Source of the DNA: Siphonodentalium dalli
Taxonomy: Eukaryota > Mollusca > Scaphopoda > Gadilida > Siphonodentaliidae
DNA length: 64,000 nt
Direction of reading: 5' to 3'
Assembly (NCBI GenBank): GCA_032622095.1
Contig: CP136069.1
Location: 52,376,760 to 52,440,759, forward strand
The notes under the pieces were generated by a model. The model did no database searches. It had not been told where the DNA came from and saw only the letters and a list, made by a program, of their open reading frames with translations. This document shows, piece by piece, positions 43,214-55,695 of the stretch. A program made the position numbers and the translations under genes. Within the stretch, counting starts at the first letter, position 1, and each line of letters opens with the position of its first letter.

Positions 43214-43401
43214 CTGAAACACACAACTGAATTTGAGAGCAATGTTAACCCTCATTTTGATATATTTACATGTACATGTACGTAGACTGTGTGATTGGTC
43301 AAATGCCAATTTGGGTCACGTGTTTTATATCCCGATAAACAACCGACGTCATATTTTGTTGAGCTGGGTGACCAAATGCAGTATAGCTACATTAGAATGA
43401 C

Positions 43402-43705
43402 CCAAACTCTATGTAGCGCCCTCTCTGTTGTCACTGCGATATAGCACTACCGAAAGGGTGGTACTTTTTACGTATCGTCAGAACTATATTTAGTCACCTA
43501 TTATCTTATTTTGATCACCAAAAGTTTGCAATAATGGTAATTTTTCGGTATTGATAAGAACAATATGAACTGAGCCAGACATAGACAATTTTAATCATAA
43601 AACATAAGAACTAAGATCATGTCAGAAATCCTTACCAAATGTCCTTGTGTCAGTGGTATCTCAGCGGAGCAGTGGGCGTTAACTCTGATTGGAGTTTGAG
43701 AATGA
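43402..43705. repeat. Dispersed ~330-bp repeat, copy 3
   Basis: Third copy of the family at 16985-17345, lying in a lectin intron. Confidence 0.8.
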
Positions 43706-43897
43706 CTAAGCGTATTTTGAGCGCGCGGTCATGGACTGATCATAGATAATTCAAAGCTAGATTATTGGGCTAACTTACAATGCTGCATGGTGTAATACCC
43801 AAACTGCAGATTTCATAGTACGCAGAAATGAATGAGGAATTAATTATATTAATAGAAGAAATGAATGCATATTTTTGAGTGCGCTGAATGTACTCAC

Positions 43898-44006
43898 CAG
43901 CTGTGATGTTTAAATGAATGCAGTGGTATCCTGCATTACCAACTTGACTTGGCGAGCAGATTGAGTTCAAACCACATGGATGGCAGAAGCATGGGTGTGA
44001 TGGGTC
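43898..44006 (-). CDS. C-type lectin gene, short Cys-rich (EGF-like) exon
   Basis: 109-bp exon with acceptor TTATTCTTGCAG and donor GTGAGTA. It encodes about 36 residues with five cysteines (HPCFCHPCGLNSIC and GYHC), a truncated EGF-like pattern. It ends one base into a codon, which the next exon (43213) completes. The signal peptide and first exons must lie further upstream on the minus strand (above 44.0 kb) and were not identified. Confidence 0.75.
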
Positions 44007-44012
44007 CTGCAA

Positions 44013-44879
44013 GAATAAATATTACGAATAACAGATACTGAATTATTCCATCTCATGGGTACAGTCTTTGTTTACCCTTGGCTTAGTAGGGACCCAATGC
44101 ACTCGCATTGGGAAAGTGTGCCAAATATATATTATATAAGTCTGTAAAAACATCACTATACTAAAAAGAACTTGGATAAATAAATAAACTTTGCTCTTTC
44201 ATGCATTTTTGATAGTTCTCCAATGTCGAAATTTTCCATGTCGAACCCATTGTTATTTAAACAAAACTGTTACAGTGATTTTGTAGGTAGAGATTGCCTG
44301 CTGAAAGCTAGTATACTCACCGACCATATGCTTTCCTAGTTTAACTCGCAAGATGTGGCTCAAGTCACATAATTATGTAGTAGATGAATTATATAATATG
44401 CTACCACGACTGAAGCGTACCAAGAACAAGTATATGAAAATTCCCAGCTGTTGGGGCAAAACCGTTGAAACGTTCTGAGTAGTGGGACCCGTGACGGGTC
44501 ACCCGTCCCCCAGGAAGTGTAGAATACTGTGTTGGTGTGAGCGAGATAGCTTATTCCGATGAACCGACGGAAGCTGGTCCATATAGTTCTGAATGTGGCA
44601 AATCAGAATAACCTCAGGTTGTTGTTCTGAATCTTGTAAGTCATAATATGACTATTCGTCGCACCTACGTAAATTGTCGGCGTTTACTGGAGAATGTAAT
44701 TCGAAATGCCACATCGTGATTATTGTGGGTTTTCGTCCTCCCAATATACTACTATGTGTCTGAAAACGTTTTAAATAGGAACAAATAGATGATTTGTGCA
44801 CCGTTTCATCTTTATATGTTGACATTGTGACAACCGACAACAGTGGAAATTATAATGTGAAAATACAGACGACTTTTCA
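44013..44879. other. Probably lectin upstream intron, no exon recognised
   Basis: No frame with both splice signals and a recognisable domain was found. Confidence 0.35.
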
Positions 44880-45480
44880 ATATCTGGCCACCATCTTCGA
44901 TTTAAGTATCAATTTCCCAACTCAAATGAATACTTCTTATTAATGTTCCATACACACTTGTAAATATTGGTGGAATGCATGTAACAATAACGCCCGTTGT
45001 AAAGGAATATCAACATGTTTTAAAATTTCGGTCGCCATCTCAGCCACCATCTTGTAATTTGGATTGGGAAGCTCTTTCTTGGATGAAATATAAAGTCATC
45101 ACTTCTCATCAGTATTTCCAACTCAAATGTACGCATGGATGAAGTTGTCATGACAATAACGCCCAATTGTGAGGATATGAGGGATTTTCGGTGATTTGTT
45201 TTCAAATTATGTGTGCCATTTTGAACGCCATCTTGGATTAGTGGCACTTTTTGTTGGATGAGGTACAAGGAAAGTACTTCGCCTCAGTATTCCCAATTCA
45301 CATTAGTAAGTATTGATGGAGTTGTCCTGACAGTAACGCTCACTGATGTAAAAAATCTGCGATTTTTCAATTTCTTTTGCGTTTTGGCCGCCATCTTGGA
45401 TTTGGGTGAATATTCCTCAACTCGAGTATAAGAGAAATCCTAGCCCGGGTATCTCCTACACATATACATGCATGGGTGGA
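44880..45480. repeat. Diverged ~165-bp tandem repeats containing GCCATCTTGGAT
   Basis: Four units with the phrase GCC(A/G)CCATCTTGGATT near 44887, 45045, 45228 and 45390, each followed by CAATAACGCCC-like sequence. Related phrases are at 48070 and 48235. Confidence 0.65.
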
Positions 45481-48059
45481 GTTATAATAGCAATATCGAG
45501 TTTGCTATACACGTCAGACGGGTACGGGTAAATTTGAGAACTTCTTCACGGTTATGCACTTGCGTACTTTCAATGCAGCGCATACAACGATAGTGATTTG
45601 CATGGTGATTTGGAACGGGTAGATGTGTCACATTGACCGGTAATCTTTCACTACGGTTTTGTCATCCACAAGTAAATGGATTATATGAGAAAGCAGTCAG
45701 CTATGCATTAACCTACATTGTATTTATTGCAAGATATCATCCGCAAATCGCATTGATAAAGTTGTCTTTTAAGCCACGTTTTATATTCAAACTATCGAAG
45801 CGGTTCCTAGCACTTGGCAAACTACGGAAACCCAATCGTTTCACTAACAACTGTGTTCTCTCCAGTAAAGACAGCTAATGTAAATAGAGTGAGTAGATGG
45901 TGCTAGATGCAGTACCGACCCTTATATATAGGCATTAGGATATCGTGGAATTAAAACATGAGCATGACGTCACTCCTTTGTTCGCCGCATCCGGTTAATA
46001 TATAACTGTTGGATAATTGGTCGTACATTATTTTACAAACAACGACACATTATTTCAATAACGGATGCTCAACAACGAATTTAATGGACGGTTATGTCAC
46101 TGTAAACGATATCATTTTATATGACTTTTATATACATGTATGATACCAAAATAAATGGATATATCTATACTGGACGAGGTTGGCACGTGTTCTAACCCCG
46201 ACATGGTCGAAAATCAGGACCGCTTTTCTAGCCTGATTTGAGTTGCGGGATATCTCAATGTGCCATTCCAATCGATAATACGTGAGAGTTTGTTCAGTAT
46301 TGTTCCCTGAAGCAAGCACATTTGAACAACTGAACCCTCATATAAGTATACTGGTACTCTGACTGACAACTGGAAGTATATCAGAAGGGATATCCATATA
46401 TAGCCTCTTCACTCGCGGTGGGGGTGTCTAACTTCGAATTCTAAGCAATGAATCTTCACACAGTTAAAATTTCTCGAATCTAAGCATACCAAATCAATCA
46501 TTCAATTTAGAATTCTCCGCCAAATCCGAAATGCGACGCGATGAATAATTTAATACTATGCAACAGCAAAAACGTCGTGTTCAGTCAACTGTTTGAAAAA
46601 TCAATGGGTACTGCAAGTCCATCTGTTGACAACGTGTTAAGATGTCACGATAATGAATGGACAGGGCCGACCACATAGCACAACTCAGTGTGTTGAACCA
46701 ATTTTGGGTTAATCCATTCTGATCAGAGGTAACGGTTTGGATCAGGCCATGTTTTAAGTTGGATAATAGCTTCAGACTGTGTATTACTTCACGAATAGAA
46801 CGATCGCGGCCTGTGGCCGCGATGGATCCATTCACTGAAATAATTTACATATTTATCGTATGTGGGTGGTGACTGATTACTCATTTTAATAGATTTGACC
46901 CGTTGAACGGATTGACGCTTTTGAACCTTAAGAGTAATGAATATTGTAATGGAGATAATAATTATATGTTGATACAGACATGACGTACCAATATAATAGA
47001 TATATAGAACTTATACTCTGTGCAAAATCTTATCATAGTTTGAGCGAGTTTAATCTATTTCCTGGGTTTCACACATAAGTGGAGAAAACGCTCTGTATTC
47101 AAACCATATAATGAATATAATATCATTGAACGCTCTTTGTCGTTTCCAAGTTGAACTTTTCAAACTACCTCCGGGTTTAGATCCAGACCGAAATCCCAAT
47201 TATTGGGGAAAATGTTCCCATCTCATGCCCCGTCAATTCGATATGTTGTAGAATTCCAACCCAACACTTCAATTAATATAAAGGGCAAATTCGGTCTTAT
47301 ATTTGACTGAAACGTAGGCCTAGAACTTTACTGGACCCTGCATGGGTCAAAAACTAAAAACAATTCACTTTACACCGAACACAGGTTGGAAAATTTAAAT
47401 GTATATTAGACCTATCATAAGATGTTTTGTCAGTCTGAAAATTCAAACTATTTTAGTCATTAACTGATCGGTCTATGAAATAATTTGTGAAATCCAATTG
47501 AAAATATTACCATAATGAGTGAACGAAAAACCCCAACCCCTCCCATGCACTTTCGCCTCATCCTTGATGAATGCAACGGATTATCCAGAGGTCCATCGTC
47601 TCCATAACGGTAAGTATAATGTCAGCAAATAAAGCGAATGCGAATAACAATTGATATATATATATAGCATATATCTCAATTTTGTTGCAGTTGGCTCACC
47701 GCACATTACGGTGTGCTAAATAATACCCATGAAACAGTTTGCTATTATAACACGTGTACCGGTACGGGTAGATACCTGTTAACCAACCCGAATGCCTACC
47801 GGTTTGAAATCGCAAACTCGCTAATAATACCCACCTATTCGAAAGAGATATTACGCAATTAGCGTCGATTTGGCTTTGATCGGATTATACCGGCATTTTG
47901 AAAAATGTGATATCGGGCAAAAATATCCGGCCTGGAATACATATTATGATCTCATTGTGTGCGCAAATGACTCCTCTATGTGATGAATATATAAAAACCC
48001 ACCAAGATTCCTATGTTATCCCACAGAGACAAACGATGGGTGGTGAAATGTCGACAATT
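45481..48059. other. No gene recognised
   Basis: Only short unsupported frames. A short palindrome GATCGCGGCC...GGCCGCGATG lies at about 46803-46825. Confidence 0.4.
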
Positions 48060-48289
48060 AATAAATTTTGGCCGCCATATTGGATTTTGGTGTCAGATTT
48101 TTGGCTAGTTTGTAAGGGATGAATATTGGATACCGAATCGAGTGGGAAAATAAAACAGCATTTGCTATTATATTTACTATAATGATGATCAAAGATAGCA
48201 TGCGCATATCTAGCAAAATGGTCGCCATGATGGACGCCATCTTGTCTGGAGTCTCTGCGGTCACATTTTTTCTTGTTAACAAGTGAACA

Positions 48290-48362
48290 ACATGAGAGGA
48301 GACCTATGGTCGACTCGCATATATAAGATAATGCATTGGCACAGGGTAAAAAAAATCCCGAC
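48290..48362. mobile_element. One-ended copy of the 37.7-kb MITE-like element
   Basis: Matches the right end of 37701-38085 plus the flanking ATCCCGAC, so the flank may be part of a longer element. Confidence 0.75.
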
Positions 48363-49329
48363 TTCCGACTGGATTTGATATGGCGGGTCACATATGCATG
48401 GATCCTATTGGAACGAGTTACTCAAGCAAATTAAATGACAATTCATTCTGCTAAGAAAATGTTCGTTACCGGGAACAGCTTTAGTGGGCAAACTGACAAC
48501 GTGGCATAATTTGCGTGGATTGAGGCATACAAAGATGATATTCCGTCGGATCTTATACATGTACCTGACTTCAAAGTTCAAATAGTATATATATTTGCGA
48601 TTTATGTCTGTCTGTCCGCTATAAACATTAACGGGTGACAATCTATATCGCTGCAAATGGGTTTAATAAGGGTAACATTTTAAGAGGAATACGGTGACGA
48701 TGTCGGAGTAAGGGGTGAAAATTGGGAGAGAAACCAATTCGATGGACATATTCTTGACGCCGATTTCTACCTAACTTATTTTTAGTTATATCCATGCTAT
48801 GGGGAACTTATGGTTTGTTATTATGTCAGATCTTGAGATTAACCAATCAGCATCGATAAATAGTGACGGTATATGAACCCATATTAGTTCAGTGACCCCA
48901 TATGAAATCAATATTAGGTGCTTATACACCATCTTGTTTTCAGAAACTCTATCGCATCGGGAATATTTTTTGGTGTATTTTGGCGCCAAGAAAGGGGATA
49001 TCTGTCGGAAATCATTTTCTGCGAATTCAAAGACATAGTACCATGTACCAAAACCTGCATGCGATATATTTCAGGAATTCAAAAGACTCATAAATTAACT
49101 ATCAAACTCAACAAGTTGTCCTACTTCTTGTGATTAGCCATTGACTTAATTCGTCGACGTTCAACGCACATGGCGCGTCCCTGTGACGTTACATAAGTTA
49201 ATGGCCATAGACGACACATTTAACTTACCAAATTAAAATAAATTACAGCGACGATTAATTAAAGGGATATACTGGCTAGGTCTTCATGTAAGACGCACGA
49301 AATCATATATATTTCTCCATATATATTAT
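48363..49329. other. No gene; partial relation to the 33-kb repeats
   Basis: 48595-48800 resembles 33630-33830. The rest is unassigned. Confidence 0.45.
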
Positions 49330-49342
49330 CGACACGGATATG

Positions 49343-49412
<70 letters not shown>

Positions 49413-49560
49413 CTATATGTATATATATATATATATATATAATATATATATATACTATATGTATATATATATATATATATATTTAATATATATATGTATA
49501 TATATATGGATACGTAGTATATATATATATTTAATATATATATGTATATATATATATGGA
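49330..49560. repeat. (AT)n microsatellite at the outer edge of the left arm
   Basis: About 230 bp of TATA/ATATG repeats with two copies of a TGGATACGTAG phrase. The mirror-image arm at 63.1 kb ends in the same way. Confidence 0.95.
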
Positions 49561-50541
49561 TACGTAGGACACACCGACACCGCCATGCGCAAGTATGGTT
49601 ACTGTGTGCTGAAGTATCCCAGAACCCAGCTCTATATGTGTGTGCCATATACATATATATTAGTTTATACTCTGCCCAGGGCACACCGACACCGCCACAT
49701 GCCCGTATATACCGTGTGCTTTATGTACATATACATATATATTCGTTTATACTCTGCCCAGGACACACAGACACCGACAGTATATATACCCGTTCGTACT
49801 CTGCCCAGGGCACACCGACACCGCCACATGCCTGTATAGTGGAGTAGATTAAGTAAAAATTTCAAGGCAATTGTTCAAATTGTGACTAAAGCATGAAACT
49901 GTGCACATATGTACATATTCACACACTTATTGATATTAGATATGGAGCCACGCTGAAATTTAACTTTAACCCCTCTTTTAAGGGGTTTTCCAAATTTAAA
50001 GAGCGTTTCGCTATTAAATAAGTTATTCAATATCGCAATTAATCCTTCCATGAAATATGCGAATTAAAATTAGTCATATAGGTAGGTATGACTCTGAGAG
50101 ATATGATGCCACATTTGTAGGGTAAAACTGGAACTCCCCGTCCAAGACGGCCGTCAAAATGGCAGCTGAAAGAGGAAATTTGACGTTTTTTCACTAATAT
50201 CTTCTAGATCAGGTTCGCTGTATGGAACTGGTTTGGAGATGGGACTTTATTTTGTATTGTTTCTGTTAACTGGTCATTAGAGCAATGAAATATGCCATTC
50301 GTGTGATTCCAGTCCCTTCCGATCCCTCAATAATTCGATTATACAGAACTCGGTATGACATTTCACCGAAAATCACCGTTAGGATTCTAGTCATATTTTA
50401 ACAAGAAATTGACAGAACTGTGCAAATTAAGTGAGGCATACAATTAATTACGAATATTTGAATTCAATCAACAAAAATTGTCACTTTGTCGGAAAATGGC
50501 TGCCAAAATGGCGGCCAAAACCTGGAAAATGGTAAATATTG
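49551..50541. repeat. Outer inverted repeat, left arm (~990 bp)
   Basis: Near-identical reverse complement of 62141-63127. It starts with a minisatellite of GACACACCGACACCGCC-containing monomers (period ~60-100 bp) and ends in a GGCTGCCAAAATGGCGGCC stretch. No coding capacity. Confidence 0.93.
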
Positions 50542-51892
50542 CCACAGCATGCCATGTAATCGCTTACAATTGGCTATGCTGTCTACATTAAATTTTAGCA
50601 TTTTTGATGCACATTTGTTAAGTGTTACTAATGTAACCAATGACATTGCCAGAATTATTGGATTTTTATATCACAAGCTTGACATCAAAATTGGCAAAAA
50701 ATAACATTTCGAGTCTGGACCATTAATTCAAGTAAATGGGACTATCTTTGGTATCAAAGATGTTTATTGTTTTTGGTCTGTCTTAAATGCGTCACACTAA
50801 TGTGTTTTAAGACAACATTACTCAAGATGGCTTCCAAAATGGCAACCACATTTGGCAATTTTGTTTTAGATATATCCCGAGTAGTATTCTCTGTTCCCAA
50901 GAGTTAGCAAACTGTAACTCACTTGGTTAGTAACCATATTACTTAATCCACTGACTACTATGTGTTTCATTCTCGTTGTCCCTGTACCTTCTGGGGCATG
51001 ATTAATTCATTTACATGATGTACTGTAGTGTGGACTTTTGCCAAAAATGTCTTTTGGGACTCTGGCCATATATTTTAACGGAAAAAGGCAGAATGTCTAA
51101 ACGGAACAGAGTGAAACCATATTAGCATCAAAAATCAACTTAATTATATGGTGTATATCAAAATGGTAGCCAGGGAGTTATTGTATGGTCATGAATGGTG
51201 CGAAGGAGTAGCCTATACGGTGATGGGGTGGTGTGTCCATGGTGATATGTATATGTATACAAGGGGTGACTGTATGGTCATGTGTGAGGTGATTAGCTAT
51301 ACAAGGATTATGTGTATGGTTATTGGAGTGGTGTATTCAGTATAGTACAGTAGGTAGTCATTGTATGTCTCTTTCTTCGGTCTATAGCATGACATTAACC
51401 AATGCACGTGTGATTTGACTTCTGAAAGTTTGAGGCGTTGGCAGCATTTCACTGATTGAGTGATTGTACCACATTACAATTCCGAATATCTAGGGTGACA
51501 CTCCATAGTTTCGAATGATCAGTATGGTTGATTTTATAGATATAACGTGCTAGTGGTTTCTGGCACCATTCATGTGGTATGTATATTAAGACAAGGTGGG
51601 ATATGAATTTGTGTAATTTTAGAAGGTGTTCTAGACTGATGAAAAAAATAAGTGCAAGTGACCTTGACCCCACCCATAGACAGCAGTAGCGTTTTCTGCA
51701 AAACAGTGGCTCTAGATACTGGGTCCATTTTTTAGCACCCAAAATTTGTCATCTGCATTAAAAATTGATTTTCTGGTATTTTTAACGGCGAAAGTTTGAA
51801 ATGTTTTCACATTGATGTTGGAAGCCAGAGGCCTTTAAACCAACATAGGTGACCATGCTTGAAAAAATCTGGTATTCGTGCCCCTTGGGTAT
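50542..51892. other. No gene; degenerate GTATGGTCATG minisatellite
   Basis: 51140-51360 contains loose tandem copies of GACTGTATGGTCATGTG-type sequence, related to 52240-52560 and 54780-55100. Confidence 0.5.
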
Positions 51893-52659
51893 GAAAATGC
51901 AATATTTTGGTCATTTTTTGAATCAAAATCACATTTTTAAACAAAAGATCAAGGGCCATAACTATTGATAGCCTATATATTATGGAAATTATGTATCAAA
52001 TTCTGAATGCCTATTCTGTACTAATTTCAGGCATATATATATTGTCTATTTGGTTTGGGATCATAATCCAGATAAATTTCAATGAATCTATGGGCCCCCT
52101 ATTTTTGGGCCCATTCCTGTTGAAACTGTGGATTGTCACCTAGAATTGTACCACAAAACGACGTTCGTGTCTCCATGGGAATACATGATATTGACCAATC
52201 AGGACGAGCCTTGTGTGTATGTTTAGGCAAGGTCGTATTACAAGTATATATATATAGTGACTGTATGGTATTGTGTGGGATATACATGCCTACATTGGGT
52301 GACTATTGTCACGGATGTGTGTATATGTATGCATATGTTGGCTGTATGATCACGTATGGGACTGCGGGTGTATGCATATATAGGGAGTGGTTGTATGCTT
52401 ATCTGCAATGTATATAGGTGTACATGGAATGACTGTATCATGATTGTTGAAGTGTACATGCAAACCTGGAGCATAGTTGGATGGTCTTTGGTGGTGTATG
52501 GGTATATATGAAGTGCCCATGTGGTCATGGTTGCATATGTGATGTATATGCATCTCTGACATATTACGTTATGCGGTGTAATGTTATGTATATTACGTGA
52601 TGTCATTGATGAACAATGGGGAGCCTCGCCCTGAATTATATTCCTAATAGGTGTATTAC

Positions 52660-53060
52660 CGCATATTATGTTAAAGGGACACAATGCATTATGTGTGAAT
52701 ATTAAAGGGAGACAATGCGCTGGCAATGCGTGAATGTTAAAGGGACGGCACTTTCGGTATGATAATGTTAAAGCGACACGTGGTACTCATAAAGTGAATT
52801 TTAAAGGGACACTCGGCACTCACTTTGGATGAATGTTAAAGGGACACACGACACTCGCAGTGGGTGCAAGTTAAAAGGACACAGAACAAAATTTTAAACT
52901 TCAAAATTTCCAAAAAAGATTAAACACTTACAAAACTTAAATTTTTTCAAAAATAAAAAAAAAATAGAAAACTTGGAAAACTTGGAAAATTTCAAAAATT
53001 TAAACAAAATTTAAATGTTCAAAAATTAAAAAATTAAACAAAAAAATTTAATTTCCAAAA
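52660..53060. repeat. Inner inverted repeat, left arm (CCCTTTAA minisatellite plus A/T tract)
   Basis: Reverse complement of 60010-60478 with the variant monomers in mirrored order. It recurs in the duplicated copy at 55200-55600. Confidence 0.88.
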
Positions 53061-53155
53061 ACTTCAAAATTATTTCCAAAAAACTATTTTTTTTTAATAT
53101 TTCTAAATGTTTTAAATCTTTCAAATTGTTCACAATTTTAAAGCTTCAAATTTTC

Positions 53156-54417
53156 GGGCTCTTAATGTACCTTTTATCAATAAGTAACTCTCGTATATCT
53201 TCTCTCCCACCCAAATATGAATATATAACGAAGACGAGAATAACATTTTGATGAAGTTTATATGAATTTTGTTTTGTTTTTTTATAAATTTTTATTTGAA
53301 AAAAGACAAATACATTGTGATAGTACATGAAGTATACATTACAGTTAATGTTAAAGTTTATATGAATTTAATCATTTCTCATCGCTTCATCCGCAGCCCA
53401 TTCATTATTATTTGACCATTTTCTTCATGATAGTGTTATGTATGGGGGATGTTTTCAATCGATGCTAGTATTCTATCAACCGTCTGTAAATTTTGAGAAA
53501 GAAATCAAACTCTGTGTTGATGCATTCTCGTTGAGCTTTTTCCTCAGCCTTTTCTTCCGACATGCTATCTTCTTCCATCAGTTGATCAACCTTATCAGAC
53601 CACACTTACGCCGCTTCCGCATCATCGTTGACGCGTTTCAACATACTTTTGAATGTGCTCATCTCGCCGCACATCGCGCAGCTTTTTGACGGCCGATTAC
53701 CGCTCTACCACCGGCGACAGTATCATCCTCCGAATCTGATAACGTTTCTCGTTCATCTTCGTCCGAATCTAGAACCGTTTCTCGGTTATACGCAGCATCT
53801 TCGTATCGCCCGAATATATCTTTCTTCGATCCTGACATAACTCCGTGTTTACTATTCTTATGTCTTTGTAGATTGTAGTTCGTCGATAAGATCTTTCTGC
53901 ATAAATGGCAGCCATGCATTATCTCGAATTATTGGAAGAACGATCGCCCTTATATCAGCGAAAAGAAGAGAGAATATGGTTTCGTATACACCCGCCGCGT
54001 TAATCGTACGTTTATTTTTTCTTCTTTTTGTTATTTTTGAAAAATTAAAAAAAAAATCATTTTTTTGAAAAAATTCAGTTTTTAAAGTTTTAACATTTGT
54101 TTTATTTTTGGAGAAAAAAATAAAGTTTTGTAAGTTTTTGATCTTTTTTTGAAATTTTGAAGTTTAAAATTTTGTTCTGTGTCCTTTTAACATTCATCCA
54201 CAGTGCCGAGTGGATATAATAATGAATGGGATGCGGATGAAGTGATGAGAAAATTCAAGAAACTCCTAGAAATATATCTAACGGTCGAAGATACAGACAA
54301 TGATTAAATTTCAATACACTTCATCAAAATGATATTCCCGTCTTCGTTATATATTCATATTTGGGTGGGAGAGAAGATATACGAGATATACTTATTGATA
54401 AAAGGTACATTAAGAGC
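53156..54417. mobile_element. Inverted-ended zinc-finger element, copy 1
   Basis: Ends GGCTCTTAATGTACC and its complement, with terminal inverted repeats of about 110 bp (53156-53270 and 54305-54417). The interior carries a C2H2 zinc-finger gene on the minus strand and, on the plus strand at 54205-54307, a second copy of the same gene's C-terminal tail. Confidence 0.7.
53363..53919 (-). pseudogene. C2H2 zinc-finger element gene, copy 1 (broken)
   Basis: ATG at 53919 opens an 86-codon frame. A single C2H2 finger (Cys4, Cys7, His20, His25) is at the very N-terminus, followed by an acidic DSDEDERETLSDSEDD region. Homologous-looking coding continues in other frames to about 53363 (KLRDVRRDEH, then WSDKVDQLMEEDSMSEEKAEEKAQ, FFLKIYRRLIEY and an MKKMVK tail), so several indels and stops have broken it. 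Family unknown to me by name. Small one-finger proteins with this tail are carried by repeats. Confidence 0.6.
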
Positions 54418-55695
54418 AATAAAATTGAGCCCGAAAATGCAATATTTTGGTCATTTTTTGAATCAAAATAACATTTTTAAACAAAAGATCAAGGGCCATA
54501 ACTATTGATAGCCTATATATTATGGAAATTATGTATCAAATTCTGAATGCCTATTCTGTACTAATTTCAGGCATATATATATTGTCTATTTGGTTTGGGA
54601 TCATAATCCAGATAAATTTCAATGAATCTATGGGCCCCCTATTTTTGGGCCCATTCCTGTTGAAACTGTGGATTGTCACCTAGAATTGTACCACAAAACG
54701 ACGTTCGTGTCTCCATGGGAATACATGATATTGACCAATCAGGACGAGCCTTGTGTGTATGTTTAGGCAAGGTCGTATTACAAGTATATATATATAGTGA
54801 CTGTATGGTATTGTGTGGGATATACATGCCTACATTGGGTGACTATTGTCACGGATGTGTGTATATGTATGCATATGTTGGCTGTATGATCACGTATGGG
54901 ACTGCGGGTGTATGCATATATAGGGAGTGGTTGTATGCTTATCTGCAATGTATATAGGTGTACATGGAATGACTGTATCATGATTGTTGAAGTGTACATG
55001 CAAACCTGGAGCATAGTTGGATGGTCTTTGGTGGTGTATGGGTATATATGAAGTGCCCATGTGGTCATGGTTGCATATGTGATGTATATGCATCTCTGAC
55101 ATATTACGTTATGCGGTGTAATGTTATGTATATTACGTGATGTCATTGATGAACAATGGGGAGCCTCGCCCTGAATTATATTCCTAATAGGTGTATTACC
55201 GCATATTATGTTAAAGGGACACAATGCATTATGTGTGAATATTAAAGGGAGACAATGCGCTGGCAATGCGTGAATGTTAAAGGGACGGCACTTTCGGTAT
55301 GATAATGTTAAAGCGACACGTGGTACTCATAAAGTGAATTTTAAAGGGACACTCGGCACTCACTTTGGATGAATGTTAAAGGGACACACGACACTCGCAG
55401 TGGGTGCAAGTTAAAAGGACACAGAACAAAATTTTAAACTTCAAAATTTCCAAAAAAGATTAAACACTTACAAAACTTAAATTTTTTCAAAAATAAAAAA
55501 AAATTAGAAAACTTGGAAAACTTGGAAAATTTCAAAAATTTAAACAAAATTTAAATGTTCAAAAATTAAAAAATTGAACAAAAAAATTTAATTTCCAAAA
55601 ACTTCAAAATTATTTCCAAAAAACTATTTTTTTTTAATATTTCTAAATGTTTTAAATCTTTCAAATTGTTCACAATTTTAAAGCTTCAAATTTTC

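Larger units (their letters stand above)
51893..54432. repeat. 2540-bp tandem duplication, first copy
   Basis: Begins GAAAATGCAATATTTTGG and repeats at 54433 with only a few point differences and a 2-bp indel. Confidence 0.97.

Noticed and set aside
48011-48391. 126-codon minus-strand ORF
   Set aside because: Covers repeat-derived sequence (GCCATCTTGG phrases and the MITE end), with no domain.
49259-49847. Tyr-Ile-rich and His-Arg-rich ORFs, repeated at 62.8-63.2 kb
   Set aside because: Translations of the (AT)n tract and the CACCGACACCGCC minisatellite in the inverted arms.
52238-52726. 162-codon minus-strand ORF, duplicated at 54778-55266
   Set aside because: His/Thr-rich translation of a degenerate GTATGGTCATG minisatellite, kept open by composition and copied by the tandem duplication.
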